A DNA stretch of 64,000 bases from Cellulophaga fucicola. Its GTDB lineage: Bacteria > Bacteroidota > Bacteroidia > Flavobacteriales > Flavobacteriaceae. Position numbers and translations under genes: made by a program. Where the stretch lies: assembly GCF_900119145.1 (NCBI RefSeq), contig NZ_FPIY01000001.1:992001-1056000 (forward strand), read 5' to 3'. The notes under the pieces are model-generated. The model had not been told where the DNA came from, did not search any database, and worked only from the letters and a program-made list of their open reading frames with translations. This document shows, piece by piece, positions 1 through 9,018 of this stretch. Position 1 is the stretch's first letter. Each line of letters begins with the position of its first letter.

Positions 1-1
1 G

Positions 2-1489
2 CTAAACATAATAGATACCAAAGTAATTAAAACGGCTAAAGGAGAGGTGACTGAAAAAAAGTATAAGAATAATAATGGTAGTACTAAAAAAATTGTTAGA
101 ACTCTTAATAATAAACTAGAAGGATTACAAGAGTCTTATAATTACAAAGGACTGTTAGAAGAAACTATCAACTATTCTAAAGGAATAAAGAACGGAAAGC
201 ATACCAAGTTTAATGATGATGGCACTTTATTTTATGAATACACCTATGTAAATGAAAAAAAAACAGGAGCATATAAATTTACTCCAGAAGGTTTTAAAGA
301 CAAATATTATGTCTTAGATGAAGGTTTTTATGACGAAAATCAAAAATTTACAGGAAAATTTACTCGTTACCTACAAGACAAAAAAGAGGTAGTAAATTTA
401 GGGAAAATGAATACTGAAAAAATTGTTATTGAATCTGGAACCTACAAGAACCATATTAAAACAGGGATTTGGAAAACTTTTGATGAAAGTGGAAAACTAA
501 TTAAAGAAACAAATTTTTCAAATAACAAAAACGATCTTTATGTAAAAAAAGAGTATTTTAAAGATAAAAAAACTCTTAGATCCATAGTTGAATATGACAA
601 CCAAAAAGATGAAGGTCTTAAAAAAGTTTATTATGAAAATGGACAATTAAAATTTAGTGCTACATATAAAAACGAAGAACTAGATGGTGAGTATAAAGAA
701 TATTATGATAATGGACAATTAAAAGAGGTTGGACAAAGAGAAAGGGGTCGTAAAATTGGCAATTGGAAAGATTACAATGAGGAGGGTAAAATAGAACACG
801 ATAATACATACTCAATTGATTATTGTTGTTTTCCCTCAAAAAGAATAGCTTACTTCTACCGTTATGACGGTACATTATCTTCTATAATAATTCAATCTGA
901 TAAAAAAAAGAATCCGTTAAACGAGAATGAATCTTACTATGGCACTACTATAAATAAGAACTATTCTGAGAATAAAATCCTAAGAGAGTTAAAATCCAAA
1001 AAGAAAGCTAATTACAAATCCTATGGTGTATTAGATGGTTTATATCAACTATACTATACTTCGGGGAAATTAAATATCGAAGGATATTATAAAAATGATG
1101 AGAAAGATGGAATTTGGATTTACAACGACTTTGAAGGTAAGTTAAAAAGAAAAGTTACATATGTTTTAGGTGACGAAATAGGACCTATTGAGAGTTATGA
1201 ATATCACCCTAAAAGCAAAAACAAAAGCAAAGCTTCTATTGGAATTAATTCTAAAGATAAAAGCACACGAACTATAACCCGTTATTATGATTCTGGTAAA
1301 ATAGAAGAAGTAGGGAACTATATTAGTCTACCGAAAAGCAATTTAAGTGGCAGAGATGGCTTGTGGAAATCTTATTATGAAAATGGAAGTTTAAAAGAAG
1401 AACGTTTTTACGAAATAGGCAAAAAAGTAGGAACTTGGAAGCAGTTTAATGAGAAAGGAAAAGTGATTAAAAGAACTAAACATAAATAA
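2..1489 (+). CDS. YwqK/MORN-like repeat protein, 5' end outside the window
   Basis: The reading frame is open from base 2 with no stop, so the gene almost certainly begins upstream; the GTG at 47 is only the first start-like codon in the window. The visible 495 residues are a run of short repeats of the kind YYENGQLK...Y.NG..DG.W, seen clearly near residues 200-260, 350-390 and 430-490. Repeats of this type occur in MORN-like and YwqK-family proteins, many of which are encoded beside polymorphic toxins and are annotated as antitoxin-like. No catalytic motif, signal peptide or membrane segment is visible in the part seen. It is the first of a run of plus-strand genes reaching 9651. The repeat class is well supported; an antitoxin role is only a family-name inference. 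Confidence 0.75.
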   Translation, partial: LNIIDTKVIKTAKGEVTEKKYKNNNGSTKKIVRTLNNKLEGLQESYNYKGLLEETINYSKGIKNGKHTKFNDDGTLFYEYTYVNEKKTGAYKFTPEGFKDKYYVLDEGFYDENQKFTGKFTRYLQDKKEVVNLGKMNTEKIVIESGTYKNHIKTGIWKTFDESGKLIKETNFSNNKNDLYVKKEYFKDKKTLRSIVEYDNQKDEGLKKVYYENGQLKFSATYKNEELDGEYKEYYDNGQLKEVGQRERGRKIGNWKDYNEEGKIEHDNTYSIDYCCFPSKRIAYFYRYDGTLSSIIIQSDKKKNPLNENESYYGTTINKNYSENKILRELKSKKKANYKSYGVLDGLYQLYYTSGKLNIEGYYKNDEKDGIWIYNDFEGKLKRKVTYVLGDEIGPIESYEYHPKSKNKSKASIGINSKDKSTRTITRYYDSGKIEEVGNYISLPKSNLSGRDGLWKSYYENGSLKEERFYEIGKKVGTWKQFNEKGKVIKRTKHK

Positions 1490-1555
1490 AGTAATAAGTC
1501 CTAGAAATAGCATTATTAAAACAACTCTACTTATCTAAAAAAATAACTAATACAA

Positions 1556-1918
1556 ATGGCTACAATTATAATAGAGAGTGAGACAGATGCAAGATTATAC
1601 ATTGGTAATAAAAGTATAGGCAGAATAAAAAAAGGCACAAATGAGTATGAGTTTGAAAACAAAAAGTTTAAAATTTATGCAAAACTTGCGTGGTGTAAAA
1701 GTCAGGAGATAGTAATAAACGCTGTAGATAATGACATACAAACATATACACTAAAAAGCTGTATAAATGAACCTTTGATAGGATGTGCTTTAATGTTTTG
1801 TGTTGGTTTATATGTTGTTACACAAATTTTATTTTTTGCCATTTTATTTTTTATAATCTTGCTTTACCCATTATATTATTTGCTTTTAAAACAAGATGAA
1901 TACCTTGATTTAAAATAG
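1556..1918 (+). CDS. small membrane protein of unknown function
   Basis: A 120-residue protein with a soluble, beta-strand-like N-terminal half (about residues 1-70) and a hydrophobic C-terminal half with one long or two short membrane segments (about 72-112), ending in a charged tail. The N-terminal part could resemble a PEGA-like beta sandwich (it begins with an ESETDARLYIGNKSIG stretch), but that is a weak guess. The ATG follows an A-rich leader 66 nt after the preceding gene. I do not recognise the family. Its place among envelope and cell-wall genes suggests a membrane role. Confidence 0.6.
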   Translation: MATIIIESETDARLYIGNKSIGRIKKGTNEYEFENKKFKIYAKLAWCKSQEIVINAVDNDIQTYTLKSCINEPLIGCALMFCVGLYVVTQILFFAILFFIILLYPLYYLLLKQDEYLDLK

Positions 1919-2024
1919 AGTATCATTAGTTGATAAAGAATTTATCACTGAATACAGGCTGTTTTAAATAGTTCTTTGTATCTATTTTTGATGCATTATA
2001 TACTCATAAAACACATATAAAACC

Positions 2025-2618
2025 ATGACCCGATATCTAAAAAAAGTCTTTTTAACCCTAGTCTTTATAAGTTTTAGTTTCTGTTATGCACAAACAGAAA
2101 CGAGTCAAATTAGTCTGTCAGACAGTGCCATAGAACTCACAAAACAAAAGGTTACCTATGACCCAAGCTACTTTTCTATTGAGTACCCTAACGGAGATGT
2201 TCCAAGTGATAAAGGTGTATGTACAGATGTAATAATACGTGCTTATAGAAAAATTGGAGTTGACTTACAGAAAAAAGTACACGAGGATATGAAAGCTAAT
2301 TTTAGTACCTATCCTAAGCTCTGGGGACTAAAAAAAACTGATAAAAATATAGATCACAGAAGAGTACCAAATTTAATGACTTTTTTTAAACGAAAAGGTG
2401 CAGAAAAACCAATTACTAAAGATGCAAAAGATTATGAACCGGGGGATGTTGTTTGTTGGAATTTAAGTGGTGCCATAACACATATTGGAATTGTAGTTGA
2501 TAAAAAATCAACAGACGGAAAACAGAACCTAATTGTCCACAATATAGGTGGCGGACAAGTTTTACAAAACTGTCTTTTCAGCTTTAAAATTATTGGTCAC
2601 TACAGGTATATAAGATAA
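2025..2618 (+). CDS. DUF1287 family secreted protein, amidase-like
   Basis: A 197-residue protein with a signal peptide (cleavage probably after CYAQ, about residue 23). The rest matches the DUF1287 family (YijF-like), whose layout resembles NlpC/P60 cysteine amidases: a Cys in GVCTDVIIRAYR (C66), a His in HRRVPNL (H111), then the GDVVCWNL and THIGIVVD block (H153) and a C-terminal HNIGGG. Candidate catalytic residues are C66 and H153. It probably acts on peptidoglycan or another envelope substrate in the periplasm. It sits 12 nt before an M23 peptidase lipoprotein gene, so the two are likely co-expressed. Family assignment is good; activity is inferred from fold resemblance. Confidence 0.8.
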   Translation: MTRYLKKVFLTLVFISFSFCYAQTETSQISLSDSAIELTKQKVTYDPSYFSIEYPNGDVPSDKGVCTDVIIRAYRKIGVDLQKKVHEDMKANFSTYPKLWGLKKTDKNIDHRRVPNLMTFFKRKGAEKPITKDAKDYEPGDVVCWNLSGAITHIGIVVDKKSTDGKQNLIVHNIGGGQVLQNCLFSFKIIGHYRYIR

Positions 2619-2630
2619 AAAACAACACTT

Positions 2631-3221
2631 ATGAAATACTTTTTTCTGATTTTTAGTTTAGTAATTTTAATTTTTAGCTGTAAACCTAAAGCAGAAAACA
2701 AGGTTAAAAATACAAGCATTGCTAAAGTTGATGTTGTACAACAAGATACAATTAAGAAAACTAATGGGTTCGATTTTCCTGTTGGAAAACCAAATGCAAA
2801 AGGATATTATAATGCTCAAAAATTTACAGAAAATAACCATTTGGGTGATGACTGGAATGGTATAAAAGGTGGTAATTCTGATTTAGGAGATAACATTTAC
2901 ACTATAGCTAATGGTTATGTTTCTTTTGCTAAAAACATAGAAGGCGGCTGGGGAAATGTTATTAGAATTGTGCATTATATTAATGATACCGAAAAAGTTG
3001 AATCTCTTTATGCCCATTGTGACACTATACAAGTAAAAAAAGGAGATTATGTAGCTAAAGGAGATTTAATTGGTACAATTGGCAATAATAACGGACAATA
3101 CTGGGCACATTTGCATTTAGAGTTAAGAAATGAAGTTGGCTTGCCTATAGGGGGCGGATATGATACCGATACTACAGGATATTTAAACCCTACAGAATAT
3201 ATAAAAAACAATAGAAACTAG
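2631..3221 (+). CDS. M23 family metallopeptidase lipoprotein
   Basis: A 196-residue protein with a type II signal (LILIFSCK, lipidated Cys17) and a LytM/M23 domain over about residues 50-190. The zinc-site motifs are present: H70-x3-D74 in NHLGDDWNG, H129 in YAHC, and H160-x-H162 in WAHLHLE. The M23 family cuts peptide cross-bridges in peptidoglycan; all visible motif positions are intact, so an active enzyme is likely. The lipobox places it on a membrane facing the periplasm or surface. It directly follows the DUF1287 gene, giving a paired set of exported cell-wall-acting proteins. The next 220 nt up to the DnaJ-like gene hold no gene, only a short inverted repeat (TAAGAC at 3383, GTCTTA at 3396). 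Confidence 0.88.
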   Translation: MKYFFLIFSLVILIFSCKPKAENKVKNTSIAKVDVVQQDTIKKTNGFDFPVGKPNAKGYYNAQKFTENNHLGDDWNGIKGGNSDLGDNIYTIANGYVSFAKNIEGGWGNVIRIVHYINDTEKVESLYAHCDTIQVKKGDYVAKGDLIGTIGNNNGQYWAHLHLELRNEVGLPIGGGYDTDTTGYLNPTEYIKNNRN

Positions 3222-3441
3222 ATTTTTTATAATAAAAATACCCTTAAATTATTATAGCTTTTTCTTTCTTCATTTTAAAAACTTGTATAACTTGTAGTAC
3301 AATTAAGACGATACTTTTCCTTAGCATATTTTATTTATTGCTAAAGCATAAATCATATTAAACAACACAATATCTGTTTTAATAAGACGTGTGTTGTCTT
3401 AAAAATTTAATTCTTCTGCTCAATTAAAAAAACAATAAATA

Positions 3442-4341
3442 ATGGCATTTATAGATTATTATAAAACCCTGGGCATTTCAAAAACAGCAACCGAAAAGCA
3501 AATTAAAACTGCTTATAGAAAACTTGCTCGTAAGTATCACCCAGATTTAAACCAAAACAATAAAGAAGCCGAGTTAAAATTTAAAGAAATAAACGAAGCT
3601 AATGAGGTTTTAAGTAATCCTGAAAATCGTAAAAAGTACGATAAGTACGGAAAAGACTGGAAACACGCAGAAGAATTTGAAAAGGCTGAACAGCAACAAC
3701 AATATTCTCAGCAAAGAACTCATCAGCAAGGTAATAGTAACGAAGACTATTCAGATTTTTTTGAATCTATGTTTGGAGGTGCAGGTAATGGCAAATCATC
3801 ATTTAATAGATCTCGTCAACAGCAATTTAAAGGACAGGACTACAATACAGAGTTACAGTTAAACTTAAAGGATGTATACTCCTCCCAAAAGAGAGTATTA
3901 ACTGTAAACAATAAAAAAATTAGACTTACAATTCCTGCTGGAGTAGAAAATAGTCAAGTAATAAAAATTAAAGGTCAAGGAGGTCCAGGAAGTAACGGAG
4001 GCCCTAACGGTGACTTGTTTATTAAATTTATTATAGACAATGATACAGAGTTTAAACGAGAAGGAAATAACCTGTATTTAAATGTTGATCTAGATTTGTA
4101 TACCTCTATATTAGGAGGAGAAATTAAAGTAGAGACTTTTAATGGCAAAGTAAAACTACCTATTAAGCCCGAAACCAAAAACAATTCTAAAGTAAAATTA
4201 AAAGGAAAAGGGTTCCCTGTTTATAAAAAAGAAGATCAATTTGGAGACTTAATTATCACCTATAACATCAAAATACCTACAGACTTAAGTGAAAAAGAAA
4301 TTGAGCTATTTAAAGAATTACAACAAATTAAAGAAAAATGA
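3442..4341 (+). CDS. cbpA: DnaJ-like co-chaperone CbpA
   Basis: A 299-residue class B J-protein. An N-terminal J domain (about residues 4-68) carries the HPD motif at H33-P34-D35. A Gln/Gly-rich linker (about 75-130) follows, then the two beta domains of a DnaJ C-terminal region (about 135-290). The Cys-rich zinc domain of DnaJ is absent, as in CbpA. J-proteins deliver clients to DnaK and stimulate its ATPase. The stop codon overlaps the start of the next gene (ATGA at 4338), which encodes its usual modulator CbpM; that pairing supports the name. Confidence 0.9.
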   Translation: MAFIDYYKTLGISKTATEKQIKTAYRKLARKYHPDLNQNNKEAELKFKEINEANEVLSNPENRKKYDKYGKDWKHAEEFEKAEQQQQYSQQRTHQQGNSNEDYSDFFESMFGGAGNGKSSFNRSRQQQFKGQDYNTELQLNLKDVYSSQKRVLTVNNKKIRLTIPAGVENSQVIKIKGQGGPGSNGGPNGDLFIKFIIDNDTEFKREGNNLYLNVDLDLYTSILGGEIKVETFNGKVKLPIKPETKNNSKVKLKGKGFPVYKKEDQFGDLIITYNIKIPTDLSEKEIELFKELQQIKEK

Positions 4342-4634
4342 GCGAAAAAACTTTAATACTAGTAGAAACTCTTTGTTCTCATTATAACATAGAAATTTCA
4401 TTTATGGATGATCTAAATAATATGGGACTTATTGAAATAGAAATTATAGAACAAAACCAATTTATTCATCAAGATCAAATAAGTAATCTAGAAAAAATAA
4501 TAAGGCTTTATACCGAGCTAAACGTAAATCTAGAAGGTATTGATGTTGTTTTTAATTTATTAGAGAAAGAAAGAGCATTGCAAGACAAAATAAACACATT
4601 AAAAAATAGATTAAGGCTTTATGAAGATGATTAA
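4338..4634 (+). CDS. cbpM: chaperone modulator CbpM
   Basis: A 98-residue protein beginning inside the stop codon of cbpA (ATGA overlap), so translation is probably coupled. It has the look of the CbpM/MerR-like family: a small helical N-terminal part, an IEIIEQNQFIHQDQ hinge, and a C-terminal helix (about residues 70-98) likely to form a coiled coil. In E. coli CbpM binds the CbpA J domain and blocks its action. Sequence similarity is loose, so the call rests on size, helical pattern and the adjacent partner. Confidence 0.8.
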   Translation: MSEKTLILVETLCSHYNIEISFMDDLNNMGLIEIEIIEQNQFIHQDQISNLEKIIRLYTELNVNLEGIDVVFNLLEKERALQDKINTLKNRLRLYEDD

Positions 4635-4673
4635 AATGTAACCTTATTTACTTTAAATAGAGAACTAAACATA

Positions 4674-5240
4674 ATGAAGAAAACCTACTCTAAAAGTCTA
4701 AAATACTTAGCATATGTTGTTTTAAGTGTATTGGCATTTGCTGGTATAGTAATAGGTTTGTTTTTCTTTTCTATAAGTCAGAATAAAAAACAATTAAATA
4801 AAGAGGCATCAGAAAAATCTAAGAATTGTAATTCTATTCTTTACGTAACAGAACAGCCAGAAATTACGTTTTTTGATTTTAAAGATATAACCTCAAATCA
4901 TTTAGAGTTTAAAGTAATACGTAATAATAAAGTCATAAAAGACACAGTAATTTTAGACACAACAGCTAATAAAAACATAATAAATTATATAAATATTCCT
5001 TTTAATAGCTTTTTAAAAACAGATAGTATTTTAATAACCGTACATAAAGAGTTTCATTATTATATTTCAGATTTTAAACATACTGTTGGTTTAAATTACG
5101 GAATGTTTGGTCCTGTAGCAACATCTGACTGTGAGCTATTAAACTCGTTTACAATTAATGGCAACAAAAACAAAACTAATTTAAATAAAGCAATAGCCAT
5201 TTCAGTTGATAAAGAAAACACCTTTGATACTACAAAATAA
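4674..5240 (+). CDS. single-pass membrane protein of unknown function
   Basis: A 188-residue protein with a short basic N-terminus, one membrane helix (about residues 12-33), and a soluble domain that probably faces the periplasm, rich in beta-strand-like stretches (for example LEFKVIRNNKVIKDTVIL). Two Cys residues (one soon after the helix, one in TSDCELL) could pair. I do not recognise the family. It starts 39 nt after cbpM and is followed after 25 nt by a multi-pass membrane protein on the same strand, so all may share a transcript. Confidence 0.6.
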   Translation: MKKTYSKSLKYLAYVVLSVLAFAGIVIGLFFFSISQNKKQLNKEASEKSKNCNSILYVTEQPEITFFDFKDITSNHLEFKVIRNNKVIKDTVILDTTANKNIINYINIPFNSFLKTDSILITVHKEFHYYISDFKHTVGLNYGMFGPVATSDCELLNSFTINGNKNKTNLNKAIAISVDKENTFDTTK

Positions 5241-5265
5241 AAACTAACCAAAAGAAACCATTCTA

Positions 5266-6357
5266 ATGTCAATGATATTTCCTCTATTACTTATCTTATT
5301 TTTTGTACTAATATACTTTACGATTAAAGGATTAAAAAAGAAGAAAGAAAATATAACTACTATAGAGATTCTTATATTCGTTTTATATATGCTTTCTTTT
5401 CTATTATTTGGCATTGGCTTAATCACCCATAGCAATCAACATACAGATGCAATAGACCCTGTAGACTTAGAATGTTATATTCCGTTTGGAGAAAAACATA
5501 TAATAACTCTTATTCTTTATTTTATATGTTTTAATATTTCGGCAGGTTTTATCTGGGTTAAAGGTCGTAAACTACCTCCTTTATCTCTTGTTCTTTTTTT
5601 AATTTTCTTGTTTATAGGTATTGTAATAAATAGTGCTATTCTTATCCAAATTACAACTCATAACACAGAAACTTTGGACGTATATAAAGAAAACATAGGA
5701 ACATTTCTTTTTATTTTTACACCTGCACTAAGTTTAATTATTGCTATTGGTCTCCTTATTAAAGTAATAAAAGAAGAGAAAATAGAAGCCAAAAACAAAA
5801 CATACAAAAACAAATTTATTAACTATTGCAATACTTTTTTAGCTGATAAGTTTAATGAGTCTATATGGGCATTACTTTTTTTAATTCCTGTTTTTATTAC
5901 TATTACAATAATATTAATGTTGTTTGGACAAGATGTAAATTCTATCTCTAAAGTATTTACAGATACTACAACTTGGGCTTTGTCACAAAAAAGCCACCCT
6001 CCTATTCTAGACCACAAAGGTCATTATTTATGCACTGTAGCTGCTAAAGGTAGCCCAGATATTGTAAAGCCTATTAGATTAGGAAAAAGGCATAAAAATA
6101 TAATAATTGTGAATAGACAATTACAAATTGCTAATGCTTTTGAAGAAATGATAACAGATATTTCTCCTAAACTTCATAGGTTTATTAGAAGCAACTATGA
6201 CAAGTACGGATACAACCTTTCATTAAAAATAAATTCTAAAATGGGGTCTAACATTACTTATATTTTAATGAAACCTTTAGAATGGATTTTTCTAATCTCC
6301 TTATACTTACTATGTCTTAACCCAGAAAAAAAAATAAATAAACAATATAAAATATAG
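5266..6357 (+). CDS. multi-pass membrane protein, DUF6688-like
   Basis: A 363-residue protein with about six membrane segments in the first 230 residues and one near the C-terminus (about 335-352). Between them lies a conserved-looking soluble block with HPPILDHKGHYLCTVAAKG followed by KPIRLGKRH and NRQLQIANAFEEMI. That block recalls the DUF6688 family as I remember it; function unknown. The cluster of His and Cys residues could bind a metal, but this is speculation. It lies in the same direction and close spacing as its neighbours. Confidence 0.6.
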   Translation: MSMIFPLLLILFFVLIYFTIKGLKKKKENITTIEILIFVLYMLSFLLFGIGLITHSNQHTDAIDPVDLECYIPFGEKHIITLILYFICFNISAGFIWVKGRKLPPLSLVLFLIFLFIGIVINSAILIQITTHNTETLDVYKENIGTFLFIFTPALSLIIAIGLLIKVIKEEKIEAKNKTYKNKFINYCNTFLADKFNESIWALLFLIPVFITITIILMLFGQDVNSISKVFTDTTTWALSQKSHPPILDHKGHYLCTVAAKGSPDIVKPIRLGKRHKNIIIVNRQLQIANAFEEMITDISPKLHRFIRSNYDKYGYNLSLKINSKMGSNITYILMKPLEWIFLISLYLLCLNPEKKINKQYKI

Positions 6358-6385
6358 TTTTAAAAAATTACACACTAACTAACAT

Positions 6386-7615
6386 ATGAAAAACATAGGA
6401 TTACTACTTTTTACCCTGCTAACAACAGTATTTACTAACAATGCGCAAACTATTGAAAAACTAGTAGAAGACAATACTGCCAAATCTTGTAAGTGTATGA
6501 AAAAAATAGATATTGTAACTAGTAAATTAGACTTAGAAAACAAGGTTTATTCTTGTTCTAGACTTAGTAAAAATGACTCTATTGCAATATTAAAAATCAC
6601 CACTTTTAAAGAGTATGAAAAGTTTGTATTATCTAAATTACCTGCAGACTGTGATGGCTTAGAAGCTAAATTAGAACAGTTAAGGCAAAGTTATACTTCT
6701 ACTACTTACACAGACGATACAGAAGAAAAATATGAAAACGTAGAGAAAAAAATAATAGGAAGTTATGATTTATCTTTTGGACACAAATCTCCAGAAGGTA
6801 GTCCAACATTAATACTTTATAATCAAAATGAATATGTTATTGAAACTTTTGATGCATTACAAGTAGGCACTTGGCAAGTTGTAAAAGGGAAATACTTACA
6901 TTTATTTCCTAATAAAAGTAAATCTCCGCTTACGATCTATGGTCGTCACAACCCAAATATAGGGGACTCTACTTATACCTCTTTTTTGGGGGACAGATTT
7001 AGCTATAAAACACTTATTACTTACCAACAAGCAACTAAAAAACCTATAAACTTAAGTCCTATATTTAATAAAGATGCCAATTGTTTTAGTTTTCCGTATA
7101 TACACAAAACTAGCGGTAAACCAGATCAAATATCATTAGCATATAATCAAAATTATGAGGAATTTACAGAGCAAGAAGTAACATTGTACACATTTAAAAA
7201 TTCTAAGAGTTTTAACGACTTCATTATTTTTGAACACACAAGAAATATAAATGGTATGCCAGCTGACATTCTAATTGGTGACAACAAACTGATATTTGAT
7301 GAAGACAGTATAGCCATAAAATATTCTTCTACTGGAGAAAATACCACGGATGATACTAATTCTAGATTTATCTATTACAATACTGGCTATAAAATATTTA
7401 AAAGCGAGCTTATAAACTCTAAGCAATACAGTTATAACAAAAAAGATAATAACTATTTGTATGATAAAAGTTTAGAAACTACTTATGAGCCAGATATAAG
7501 CAATTATCATAATTACTATCAAGTAAATAAATACGAAAAATTACAAGACCTAACTAAGGAACAAAAACGGTTTACAATAGCTGAGAAATCTATTATTTAT
7601 ACCGTTTGTGATTAA
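6386..7615 (+). CDS. secreted protein of unknown function, tandem paralog A
   Basis: A 409-residue protein with an N-terminal signal peptide (cleavage about residue 20, ...TNNAQT). It is clearly paralogous to the next gene along the whole length: both carry a Cys-bearing N-terminal helical part (CKCM, CSRLS, ADCDG here), a shared SFGH.SPEGSPTL block, GDRFSY.TLITY, PIFNKDANCF, DFIIFEHTR and the same C-terminus ending in IYTVCD. The conserved Cys pairs suggest disulfides in the periplasm or outside the cell. I do not recognise the family. A duplicated exported protein in a cluster of cell-wall enzymes could be a self-protection protein, but nothing shows this directly. Confidence 0.65.
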   Translation: MKNIGLLLFTLLTTVFTNNAQTIEKLVEDNTAKSCKCMKKIDIVTSKLDLENKVYSCSRLSKNDSIAILKITTFKEYEKFVLSKLPADCDGLEAKLEQLRQSYTSTTYTDDTEEKYENVEKKIIGSYDLSFGHKSPEGSPTLILYNQNEYVIETFDALQVGTWQVVKGKYLHLFPNKSKSPLTIYGRHNPNIGDSTYTSFLGDRFSYKTLITYQQATKKPINLSPIFNKDANCFSFPYIHKTSGKPDQISLAYNQNYEEFTEQEVTLYTFKNSKSFNDFIIFEHTRNINGMPADILIGDNKLIFDEDSIAIKYSSTGENTTDDTNSRFIYYNTGYKIFKSELINSKQYSYNKKDNNYLYDKSLETTYEPDISNYHNYYQVNKYEKLQDLTKEQKRFTIAEKSIIYTVCD

Positions 7616-7647
7616 GTTAATAATTAAAAAAACATACCAATAAACCG

Positions 7648-8913
7648 ATGAAAGACATAAAATCATTAATTTTTCTCTTATTTACAACTATAGTTACTGG
7701 TAATGCGCAGAGTATTGAAAAAATTGTAAAAGATAAAGCATCTTCTACTTGTGACTGTATAGAAAAAATAGAATACATAGACAGCAAAGCAGATTTTGAA
7801 GTTAAGGTAAAATCTTGTGCAGCACTTAGTGCAAAAGATTCTACCAGAATATTTAAACAAACTACGTTTCACGAGTATGATAAACTTCTACAAGCTAAAT
7901 TATTTGAAGACTGTGATGCTATACAAATTAAATTAGAACAGCTAAGACAAAGCTATAATACAACTAACATGGACTCTTTATACTCAGCAGAAAAAAAGTA
8001 CAAAGAAATAGAGAAAAATATAATGGGGAGTTATAGTTTATCTTTTGGTCATAGATCGCCAGAAGGCAGCCCTACTTTATTTCTTTACAAGGAAAATAAA
8101 TATGTAATTGCTTCTTTTGGTGAAGTACAAATAGGTACTTGGCGCGTTATAAAAGAAAAATATTTACACCTTACACCTAACAAAGCAAAAAAACCTTTTA
8201 ATGTATACGGTCGTTACAATCCTAGTATTGGAGATTCTACCAAAAGCTCTTTTTTAGGTGACAGATTTAGCTATAGAACACTTATTACGTACAATGAAAC
8301 AAGTAAAAAACCAGTAAACCTATTTCCTATTTTTAATAAAGATGCCAATTGTTTTGATTTTCCTTATGTGCATAAAACAACAAGTGTACCTAAGCAAATC
8401 TCCTTAGCGTTTAATCAGTCATATGAGGAGTCTCCAGATCAAAAAGTAATGCTAACCACATTTAAGAACACCAGCAATTTTAATGATTTTATAATTTTTG
8501 AACATACAAGAGATCAAAATAAGATGCCAATTAGAGTTTTAATTGATGGCAACAAATTAATATTTAGAGAAAGCCAAGTAACGGAAAAATCTCCTTTACC
8601 AAAAGCAGGCTCTGAGGACGATACCTTTTTAAAAGAAATGTCTACTATTAATAATACACCTGAAACTATTTATTACAATTTTGGATATAAACAGTTTAAA
8701 AGCGAGGAAATAAACTCTAAAAATTATAAGTATAATAAAAAGCTAAATAATTATGTTTATCGAAGAAAAGTTCCGCCTACCTATGAAAAAAATGTTAGTG
8801 AATATCATAATTTTTTACAAGTAAATAAATATGAAATGTTACAAGATGTAACACAACAACAAAAACAGTTTACAATAGCCAAAAAATCTGTTATCTATAC
8901 GGTTTGTGATTAA
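7648..8913 (+). CDS. secreted protein of unknown function, tandem paralog B
   Basis: A 421-residue secreted protein (signal peptide to about residue 21, ...TGNAQS) that starts 32 nt after its paralog and matches it end to end, with the same Cys positions (CDCI, CAALS, DCDA) and the same final VIYTVCD. The main difference is a loop near residues 310-335 (ESQVTEKS...), several residues longer here, the sort of divergence seen after duplication and drift. Function unknown. It is followed by 105 nt that carry a promoter-like sequence for the next gene. Confidence 0.65.
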   Translation: MKDIKSLIFLLFTTIVTGNAQSIEKIVKDKASSTCDCIEKIEYIDSKADFEVKVKSCAALSAKDSTRIFKQTTFHEYDKLLQAKLFEDCDAIQIKLEQLRQSYNTTNMDSLYSAEKKYKEIEKNIMGSYSLSFGHRSPEGSPTLFLYKENKYVIASFGEVQIGTWRVIKEKYLHLTPNKAKKPFNVYGRYNPSIGDSTKSSFLGDRFSYRTLITYNETSKKPVNLFPIFNKDANCFDFPYVHKTTSVPKQISLAFNQSYEESPDQKVMLTTFKNTSNFNDFIIFEHTRDQNKMPIRVLIDGNKLIFRESQVTEKSPLPKAGSEDDTFLKEMSTINNTPETIYYNFGYKQFKSEEINSKNYKYNKKLNNYVYRRKVPPTYEKNVSEYHNFLQVNKYEMLQDVTQQQKQFTIAKKSVIYTVCD

Positions 8914-8963
8914 GTAACTACTTTTAAGTTAAAATTATTATACTTTACTAATACAGCTATATT

Positions 8964-8998
8964 TCTTGGTAAAAAATATAATATCTAGTCTATATTTG
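8964..8998 (+). promoter_or_regulatory. Bacteroidota-type promoter
   Basis: A -7 box TATATTTG (8991-8998) fits the TAnnTTTG consensus, with a TTTCTTGG -33-like stretch at 8962-8969, about 22 bp upstream. The predicted start of transcription lies some 15-20 nt before the ATG at 9019, a typical short leader. This suggests the gene at 9019 has its own promoter. Confidence 0.5.
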
Positions 8999-9018
8999 CT
9001 GCTATAAATAAGTGCATA

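Noticed and set aside
1931-1947. Small hairpin between the genes at 1556 and 2025
   Set aside because: A 7-bp AT-only stem with 3-nt loop and no T-tract; too weak to call a terminator.
3302-3401. Possible heat-shock operator before the cbpA gene
   Set aside because: Only a 6-bp inverted repeat (TAAGAC/GTCTTA) is present; it does not match CIRCE or any heat-shock box known to me.
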